Notes under the pieces: model-generated
Database searches by the model: none
What the model saw: the letters and a program-made list of their open reading frames with translations, nothing else
What the model was told of the DNA's origin: nothing
In this document: positions 1-4,955 of the stretch, in pieces
Layout of the letters: each line of letters opens with the position of its first letter
Numbering within the stretch: the first letter of the stretch is position 1
Position numbers and translations under genes: made by a program
Source of the DNA: Anaeroplasmataceae bacterium
Lineage (GTDB): Bacteria; Bacillota_I; Bacilli_A; Acholeplasmatales; JAEDCM01
NCBI GenBank assembly: GCA_016294165.1
Contig: JAEDCM010000047.1
Span: forward strand, 1 to 7,222
Direction of reading: 5' to 3'
Length of the DNA stretch: 7,222 nucleotides

Positions 1-54
1 TGCCAATGAACGAACTTCGTCTAGATATAGTATACGCTTGGGACTAATGCTCAT
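1..54 (-). CDS. Acyltransferase-3 family membrane protein, N-terminal fragment (runs off left edge)
   Basis: Only the first 18 codons are present, reading MSISPKRILYLDEVRSLA toward the left edge. The pattern R-I-x-Y-L-D-x-x-R-x-L-A is the usual opening of acyltransferase-3 (OafA-like) proteins, where it leads into the first membrane helix. These are multi-pass membrane enzymes that put acetyl or other acyl groups on surface sugars. The ATG at 54-52 is supported by a GTGAT ribosome binding site three bases upstream, the same arrangement as at two other genes in this window, and an in-frame stop lies further upstream. A competing plus-strand reading (2-91) also exists and is discussed under rejected items. 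The glycan-gene neighbours fit the acyltransferase call. The call rests on a short stretch, so the family is probable, not certain. Confidence 0.6.
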   Translation of the reverse strand, partial: MSISPKRILYLDEVRSLA

Positions 55-57
55 TAT

Positions 58-62
58 ATCAC
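58..62 (-). promoter_or_regulatory. Ribosome binding site (GTGAT) for the left-edge acyltransferase
   Basis: The minus strand reads GTGAT, then ATA, then ATGAGC. GTGAT matches the 3' part of the archaeal Shine-Dalgarno consensus GGAGGTGAT. The spacing of three bases and the following ATGAG are the same as at the flippase and at the right-edge gene. This site is what decides that the minus strand is the coding strand here. Confidence 0.5.
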
Positions 63-126
63 TTATGATTATATCTTTTTGTTCGTATTAATAAAGATAT
101 TTAATATTTTTAAGTTTTTCATTCTT

Positions 127-134
127 TTTATAAT
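127..134 (+). promoter_or_regulatory. Possible TATA box for the first glycosyltransferase operon
   Basis: TTTATAAT lies about 76 bases before the ATG at 210. An archaeal start site would be expected near 155-160, giving a leader of about 50 bases. The whole gap 55-209 is extremely AT-rich and must hold divergent promoters for the left-edge gene and this operon, so many TATA-like strings occur by chance. No other gene or RNA is visible in this gap. Confidence 0.3.
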
Positions 135-209
135 ACATTATTTTAAATATTCTAAAAATAAATATTAGTTTAGTAAAATATTTTTAAAAGTTTCTTTTGG
201 AGAATTTCG

Positions 210-1274
210 ATGAAATATAAAGTTAGTGTTATTATTCCCACTTTCAATGATGGAGAGCATCTGTTAAAATCTTTAGAATCTATAAAGAATCAAACAATAG
301 GTTTTGATTATATAGAGACTATTATTGTAGATGATTGCTCAAATGATAATACTAAAAATATTTTAAAAGATTTATCTTCTGATTTTGAAAATGTAAAAAC
401 TATTTTCTTAGAAAGTAATAGTGGTTCTGCAAGCGAACCTAGAAATGTGGGAATACAACATTCTTCTTCAGACTATATCATGTTTTTAGATAGTGATGAT
501 AGTTATTCTCCGGAAATGTGTGAAAAAATGTATGATGCTATAACAAAAAATGATTCTGATATCGTTTGTTGTAGATTCTATAAATTAAAAAATGATGTTA
601 AATCTGTGCCTTACTTCTTTTTAGATGATTTTAACTTTAATAATTATTCCAATTTCAAAGGGCAATATGATGAAAAAGATCAAATTCTCTATTTAAAAAA
701 TATTGATGATTTTCCTGAAATAATGAGCTTAGGAAATCCAAGTATGGTTTGGAATAAAATATTTAGAAAGAGTGTAATTTTAGAAAGAAATATTGAGTTT
801 CCAAAGGGAAATTACTATGAAGACATATATTTCTCAATGAAATTTTTATTGCATGCTAAGAACATTGTCTTTTTAAATGATTTCTTTGGATATAATTATG
901 TTATTAGAAGTGGATTAGATTCTTCTGTTAGTCAAAATTTCTCACAATCAATGTTAATAAAGCAATTAAATGGATTTAAAAATATTATGGATCTATTTGA
1001 TGAGGAAAATTATCATAATGATAGATTAAAATCAGAATTAATAGTTGATATGACTAAAATTTATATGTTTGCTGATATTGAAGAAAAATGTCAAAAAAAC
1101 TTTTTGAATACTATGAAACAATATTATAAGAATTATAAAATTAATACAAGAATCAATACTGCAGGGTTAGTCTTTAATATGGTAATTAATATTTTTATTA
1201 AGTTATTTTCATTAAATAATTTTATAACTATTTTTATTAAAAAGTTATTTTTTAAAATTAATGTGGTTAATTAA
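210..1274 (+). CDS. Family 2 glycosyltransferase (GT-A fold), first of two paralogs
   Basis: A 354-residue protein that likely transfers a sugar from a nucleotide-sugar donor to a growing surface glycan at the inner face of the membrane. The N-terminus carries the GT2 opening VSVIIPTFN (5-13), the nucleotide-binding acidic pair in VDDCS (40-44), the block PRNVGI (77-82) and the metal-binding DSD (94-96) followed by D97. WNKIF (181-185) and YYEDIYF (202-208) follow; E204-D205 is the usual place of the catalytic base in this family. Residues from about 318 to 350 are hydrophobic and basic and probably hold the protein on the membrane. Start: GGAGA at 199-203 precedes the ATG by six bases. The methyltransferase follows after 18 bases, so the two are probably co-transcribed. 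The 3' end is unusually AT-rich (4 G/C in bases 1201-1260). Donor and acceptor cannot be read from the sequence. Confidence 0.9.
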   Translation: MKYKVSVIIPTFNDGEHLLKSLESIKNQTIGFDYIETIIVDDCSNDNTKNILKDLSSDFENVKTIFLESNSGSASEPRNVGIQHSSSDYIMFLDSDDSYSPEMCEKMYDAITKNDSDIVCCRFYKLKNDVKSVPYFFLDDFNFNNYSNFKGQYDEKDQILYLKNIDDFPEIMSLGNPSMVWNKIFRKSVILERNIEFPKGNYYEDIYFSMKFLLHAKNIVFLNDFFGYNYVIRSGLDSSVSQNFSQSMLIKQLNGFKNIMDLFDEENYHNDRLKSELIVDMTKIYMFADIEEKCQKNFLNTMKQYYKNYKINTRINTAGLVFNMVINIFIKLFSLNNFITIFIKKLFFKINVVN

Positions 1275-1280
1275 AAATTT

Positions 1281-1286
1281 GAGGTG
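1281..1286 (+). promoter_or_regulatory. Ribosome binding site GAGGTG that sets a TTG start
   Basis: GAGGTG is a six-base match to the core of GGAGGTGAT. It is followed by a run of eight T (1287-1294) and by TTG at 1293-1295, a spacing of six bases. The in-frame GTG at 1284-1286 lies inside this site and so is unlikely to be the start. Confidence 0.65.
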
Positions 1287-1292
1287 TTTTTT

Positions 1293-2198
1293 TTGAGTTT
1301 AATAGAAGGATTCACAATTTTTAGGAAAGGAATAGAAAATTGGTTTTCCGTAGCTTTGAACATGTTTATATTAAAAAGAGAAGTTAATTGTAAAATAAAA
1401 AATATTGGTTCAGTTAAATTAAAAAAAGGTAAAAATTATCTCAATTCCCCATTATTTAGAGCATTGGTATTTTCTAGTACAAAAGATTTATCTGCTGAGC
1501 AATGTGATTTACTGAAAACATATTTGCCTCAAATTGATGAGGATATAGTTACTATTACAAACTTTGAAGATAAAAATCAATTTAAATTTTTAAATAAGGA
1601 AATTGGTATTATTTTTGAAAGTTTTCTTTATGGGGACTATGATTATATTTCTTACTCTGACGGAGAATGTTTGGTAGATATCGGGGCTAATGTTGGTGAT
1701 ACTGCTATTTATTTTGCAAATAAAGGGTATAATGTTTTTGCATTTGAACCTTTGCCCCATATCTGTGAAATTGCTAAAAAGAACATTGAATTAAATCCAT
1801 CTATTAAAGAAAAAATTACTTTTATTAATAAAGCAGTTTCATGTAAAAAAGGTACCCTCACTATTAATTTTAATGAAGGGAATACAGGAGGAGCAAGCCA
1901 ATTTACAAAAGCAAGCCAACAAATCGATGTGGATACTGTGACTATTGAAGATGTTATTAAAGAATATGATATTAAGCCACATATATTAAAAATAGATTGT
2001 GAAGGTTGTGAAGTAAATATAATCCAATATTCAGATTTATCTATGTTCAATCAGATAATAATGGAATATCCTACAAATGTAACAGGGGTTGATGAAAATA
2101 TTTTAATTGATGCTCTAGAAAATCAAGGTTTTGAATTAAAAAGCCAAATAAAATTAAAATATGATGGAATGGGCATTGTTTATATGATAAAAAAATAA
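1293..2198 (+). CDS. FkbM-family SAM-dependent methyltransferase (TTG start)
   Basis: A 301-residue protein when started at TTG 1293; a GTG at 1284 would add three residues but overlaps the ribosome binding site. FkbM-type enzymes move a methyl group from S-adenosylmethionine to a hydroxyl, often on sugars. Numbered from the TTG, the SAM-binding motif VDIGANVGDT is at 128-137, the acidic motif FEP at 151-153, and the family motif KIDCEGCE at 233-240. The C-terminus (MEYP, then GMGIVYMIKK) resembles the closing strands of the fold. The first 120 residues are not a domain I recognise; they contain a short KLKKGKNYLNSPLF segment. It lies 18 bases after a glycosyltransferase and is convergent with a flippase, so O-methylation of a surface glycan sugar is the likely role (inference). 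It could also act on a lipid or protein acceptor. Confidence 0.85.
   Translation: MSLIEGFTIFRKGIENWFSVALNMFILKREVNCKIKNIGSVKLKKGKNYLNSPLFRALVFSSTKDLSAEQCDLLKTYLPQIDEDIVTITNFEDKNQFKFLNKEIGIIFESFLYGDYDYISYSDGECLVDIGANVGDTAIYFANKGYNVFAFEPLPHICEIAKKNIELNPSIKEKITFINKAVSCKKGTLTINFNEGNTGGASQFTKASQQIDVDTVTIEDVIKEYDIKPHILKIDCEGCEVNIIQYSDLSMFNQIIMEYPTNVTGVDENILIDALENQGFELKSQIKLKYDGMGIVYMIKK
2189..2195 (-). terminator. Poly-T run, possible terminator for the flippase
   Basis: On the minus strand this is a T7 run starting 14 bases after the flippase stop, inside the 3' end of the convergent methyltransferase gene. Archaeal transcription commonly stops at such U-rich runs without a hairpin. Only 10 bases separate the two stop codons, so each transcript must end inside the other gene. 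Confidence 0.4.
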
Positions 2199-2208
2199 TT
2201 GATCTAAT

Positions 2209-3636
2209 TTATTTTCCTAATAATTCTTTAATTATATATTTGTCCGTATCATCTATGGATTTTGTTAGGAATAATGCTGCCACATAAACTATTAATCCAA
2301 TAGGGATTGCTAACCAAAGGGAAACATTGATTAAATGTAATACGATTGCTAATATGATTCCACAAATTACTAATTTTATAACGGTTTTCAATAAGGAAAT
2401 ATCAGGTTTATATTCTGTTTTTGAAATTGAATACATCATTAATCCTAAAATCAATATTTCACTTAATACAGTAGCTATTGATGCACCGATATAGGTATAT
2501 TTTGGGATTAAGAAATAATTCACAATAATGTTGAAAATCGCTGCAATGATGTAAATCTTGGTTACATCATATTCTTTTCCAATTGAATTAAGTAAGGATG
2601 TTGCTACACCATTGATGAATAGGAATACAACAGTCCAGATTAATATTTGCATTGGAACAGCAGCTAAAGCATATGTGCTACCATAAATGAGAGTAATTAA
2701 GTACGGGGAATATAAATAAACTCCAACGATAATTGGTAATAATATCAATAATGAATACTTAAATGACTGCTCAAAACTGATTTTAAGCAATGTTGTATCT
2801 TCAGTATATAGTTTGCTCATTAATGGGAAAATCACATATTGGTAAATCACATAAAATGCTGCAAAAACTGAAATAACTTTGTATGCAGAGTTATAAAGTC
2901 CTGTTGCATAATCTCCTGCAAGCCATGAGATCATTACAACATCTATTGAGAAATAGATTGTATAAAAGAACAAAGTTAAACCAAAAGGCAAGGATCTAAT
3001 AGTTGCTTCTTTCCAAAAAGATAAATCCATTTCAAATTTTGGCAGTCCGAATTCTTTTATAAGTTTACTTGCAACGTAAATTATGCCTAATAAATAACCA
3101 AGGGCATATGCGACAGCTACAGCAATTATTCCTAAGTCTAATATTGTTATGATAAAGACCAAGCTTAATAGAGATAAACTATATATTATAATTCCAATTG
3201 AAGGTGTTTTAAGTCTTTCATGAGCTTGGAAAACACCATTGATGAAATTAAACATGGTTACAAAACTGGCTTCAATAAACATGATTAAAGTTAATTCTAC
3301 AACTAGGTTGCTGTAACCTAATAAATAGACTATCAAAACAGTAAATGCACATAAAACTATTGAAAGAAGTATCTTGTAAATAATCAGATTATTTATGAAT
3401 TTCTTAGTTTTAGAGTGATCCTGAGCCAATTCACGTGTGGTAAAAGTAGTGATTCCAATATCTGTACCCATACCAATAAGTACAGTAAATGAAATAACAA
3501 ATGAAAGGGTTCCGTAATCACTTACGCCAAGATAACGGGCTATTAATATTGTCCATAGAAATGCACAAATATTTGTTATTACTTGTGAAATGGTTACCCA
3601 ACTAACATTTTTGAATAAGGTTTGAATTTGACTCAT
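2209..3636 (-). CDS. Wzx-like polysaccharide flippase (MOP exporter superfamily)
   Basis: A 475-residue integral membrane protein that would flip lipid-linked oligosaccharides from the cytoplasmic to the outer face of the membrane. Hydrophobic segments run along nearly the whole length, consistent with the 12-14 helices usual for the family. Family-like blocks are ARYLGVSDYGTLSF (33-46), IDVVMISWLAGDYATGLYN (231-249) and NYFLIPKYTYIGASIATVLS (373-392). The length is normal for a Wzx protein. Start: GTGAT lies three bases before the ATG at 3636-3634. It is transcribed against both glycosyltransferase units, from a shared divergent gap, and converges on the methyltransferase. The substrate is presumably the glycan made by the neighbouring transferases (inference from position). 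I see no frameshift or truncation. Confidence 0.92.
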   Translation of the reverse strand: MSQIQTLFKNVSWVTISQVITNICAFLWTILIARYLGVSDYGTLSFVISFTVLIGMGTDIGITTFTTRELAQDHSKTKKFINNLIIYKILLSIVLCAFTVLIVYLLGYSNLVVELTLIMFIEASFVTMFNFINGVFQAHERLKTPSIGIIIYSLSLLSLVFIITILDLGIIAVAVAYALGYLLGIIYVASKLIKEFGLPKFEMDLSFWKEATIRSLPFGLTLFFYTIYFSIDVVMISWLAGDYATGLYNSAYKVISVFAAFYVIYQYVIFPLMSKLYTEDTTLLKISFEQSFKYSLLILLPIIVGVYLYSPYLITLIYGSTYALAAVPMQILIWTVVFLFINGVATSLLNSIGKEYDVTKIYIIAAIFNIIVNYFLIPKYTYIGASIATVLSEILILGLMMYSISKTEYKPDISLLKTVIKLVICGIILAIVLHLINVSLWLAIPIGLIVYVAALFLTKSIDDTDKYIIKELLGK

Positions 3637-3639
3637 TTA

Positions 3640-3644
3640 ATCAC
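3640..3644 (-). promoter_or_regulatory. Ribosome binding site (GTGAT) for the flippase
   Basis: The minus strand reads AGTGATTAAATGAG across the start. GTGAT pairs with the distal part of the anti-Shine-Dalgarno sequence, at a spacing of three bases. The same 14 bases occur at the start of the right-edge gene. Confidence 0.5.
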
Positions 3645-3662
3645 TAAATTAATGTTTTCTTT

Positions 3663-3682
3663 TTATATGTATATTATATGTA
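3663..3682 (-). promoter_or_regulatory. Possible flippase promoter with a 9-base direct repeat
   Basis: TTATATGTA occurs twice (3663-3671 and 3674-3682), 11 bases apart, which is about one helical turn. On the minus strand each copy reads TACATATAA, a TATA-like string. The copy further from the gene would place a start near 3653, leaving a short leader that keeps the GTGAT site. The pair could be a TATA box plus an operator, or chance in AT-rich DNA. Confidence 0.3.
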
Positions 3683-3742
3683 ATATTAATGTTTTTTAAA
3701 TTTTGCTTTAAAATGAAAAATTCTTTTCACTTTATAGTTAAA

Positions 3743-3750
3743 CTTATAAA
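3743..3750 (+). promoter_or_regulatory. Possible TATA box for the second glycosyltransferase
   Basis: CTTATAAA lies 70 bases before the ATG at 3821. A start near 3772 would give a leader of about 50 bases. An alternative box is TTTATTTATA at 3771-3780, giving a leader of under 20 bases. The divergent gap 3637-3820 holds no gene that I can see. Confidence 0.3.
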
Positions 3751-3820
3751 CTAATATACAAAGAATATAATTTATTTATAGAATTTTTTTTATTAGATTA
3801 ATCAATCCTATGGAGATAAA

Positions 3821-4840
3821 ATGTCTGGTTATAAGTTGAGTGTCATCATCCCCACATATAATGCTGAAAAGTATCTATTGGGAGCTATTGAATCCGTAAA
3901 AAGCCAAACTATTGGTTTTGAAAACATTGAACTTATTTTAGTTGATGATAACTCTTCAGACAATACAAAATCTATATTGGAAGGATTAAATGCAAAATAT
4001 GAAAATGTCAAAACTATTTTTTTAGAGGATAACAGCGGATCTCCATCTAAACCACGTAATATTGGAATTCAAAATTCTTCAACAGATTACATAATGTTTT
4101 TAGATAATGATGATAGTTTCTGTGACGATTTTTGTGAAAAGATGTATTCTACAATCAGCTCCAATGAAGCAGAAATTGTTACATGCAGGAATTATGATGT
4201 AACTGATGGAAAAGTAGAAAAATATCACTCCATATTGGATGAAAAAGATAAATTCATTTATTTAAATTCAATTGAAGAGGATACATCGTTATTATCTACA
4301 ACAGCTATGCTGATATGGAATAAAATCTATAAAAAAAGCTTATTTTTGGATAATAATATTCTGTTTCCAGAAGGCACATTATATGAGGATGTTTATTTTA
4401 ATTTACAGGCCTACCTTAATGCCCATGGAATAATATATTTAAACGATTATTATGGGTATAATTATAATATCAGGACTGAAGGGGAAGACAAATCAACTTC
4501 TCAAGATTTTAAAAAGGAAAATCTTCTTAAGTTTTATAACGGCTTGAAGAATATTTTCAATTACTTGGATAATAATGACAAATATTATAAGAATTTTGAA
4601 TCAGAGATGTTGATTGGATTTTCAAAATGGTTATTATTCACTGATTGTGATTTAAAAGAAAAATTAGGATTTTTCAGAGATTTTAAGAAATATTATAAGA
4701 GATACAGTCTATTTGTTCGTCTGTATCATATTAAACTGATTCCTAATGTACTAATTAATTTAGGAATTAAATTCATTTCATTAAATGATGTTTGTTTTAA
4801 AATTTTAGCACGATTATTTAATCTTATTTTCAAACATTAA
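3821..4840 (+). CDS. Family 2 glycosyltransferase (GT-A fold), second paralog
   Basis: A 339-residue protein with the same plan as the first glycosyltransferase: LSVIIPTYN (6-14), VDDNS (41-45), PRNIGI (78-83), the metal-binding DND (95-97) with D98, WNKIY (166-170), and LYEDVYF (187-193) with E189-D190 as the likely catalytic base. The two proteins are close over the first 110 residues and share YGYNY and the closing SLN segment, but differ in the acceptor-side middle, where this one lacks a stretch of roughly 20 residues. They therefore probably use a related donor or linkage with a different acceptor (inference). Start: GGAG at 3812-3815, five bases before the ATG; an in-frame stop lies at 3794-3796. 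A poly-T run follows the stop codon, so it may be transcribed alone. The hydrophobic, basic C-terminus suggests membrane contact. Confidence 0.9.
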   Translation: MSGYKLSVIIPTYNAEKYLLGAIESVKSQTIGFENIELILVDDNSSDNTKSILEGLNAKYENVKTIFLEDNSGSPSKPRNIGIQNSSTDYIMFLDNDDSFCDDFCEKMYSTISSNEAEIVTCRNYDVTDGKVEKYHSILDEKDKFIYLNSIEEDTSLLSTTAMLIWNKIYKKSLFLDNNILFPEGTLYEDVYFNLQAYLNAHGIIYLNDYYGYNYNIRTEGEDKSTSQDFKKENLLKFYNGLKNIFNYLDNNDKYYKNFESEMLIGFSKWLLFTDCDLKEKLGFFRDFKKYYKRYSLFVRLYHIKLIPNVLINLGIKFISLNDVCFKILARLFNLIFKH

Positions 4841-4847
4841 TAATTAC

Positions 4848-4854
4848 TTTTTTT
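4848..4854 (+). terminator. Poly-T run after the second glycosyltransferase
   Basis: A T7 run begins seven bases after the stop codon, with no clear hairpin. This is the form expected of an archaeal intrinsic terminator. It would separate this gene from the downstream glycyl radical enzyme gene. Confidence 0.4.
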
Positions 4855-4895
4855 CGTCATCATCTTAAAAACTTAAAACTTATTATTTAGTATTG

Positions 4896-4903
4896 CTATA
4901 TAT
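4896..4903 (+). promoter_or_regulatory. Possible TATA box for the glycyl radical enzyme gene
   Basis: CTATATAT lies 52 bases before the ATG at 4956. A start near 4925 would leave a leader of about 30 bases carrying the AGGAG site. It overlaps a 14-base perfect palindrome (4898-4911) made only of A and T. Together with the preceding poly-T run it suggests the gene has its own promoter. Confidence 0.35.
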
Positions 4904-4955
4904 TAATATATCAATATTATTTTATTATTTTAAATTACAATATAGGAGTTAAAAT

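Noticed and set aside
2..91. Plus-strand open frame ending at 91 with a hydrophobic tail, possibly the end of an upstream membrane protein
   Set aside because: It overlaps the minus-strand acyltransferase start, which has a family-like sequence and a ribosome binding site. The hydrophobic run is what that minus-strand sequence gives when read in reverse.
1284..1292. GTG start for the methyltransferase at 1284
   Set aside because: This GTG is part of the GAGGTG ribosome binding site, leaving no upstream site to serve it. TTG 1293 has correct spacing.
1709..2050. Minus-strand open frame of 113 residues
   Set aside because: It lies wholly inside the methyltransferase gene over its SAM-binding motifs, and its sequence resembles no family I know. 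It is a shadow.
3829..4011. Minus-strand open frame of 60 residues
   Set aside because: It is antisense to the conserved N-terminus of the second glycosyltransferase and shows no features of its own.
4898..4911. A 14-base perfect palindrome before the glycyl radical enzyme
   Set aside because: It is made only of A and T in very AT-rich DNA and overlaps a TATA-like string, so chance or a plain promoter explains it.
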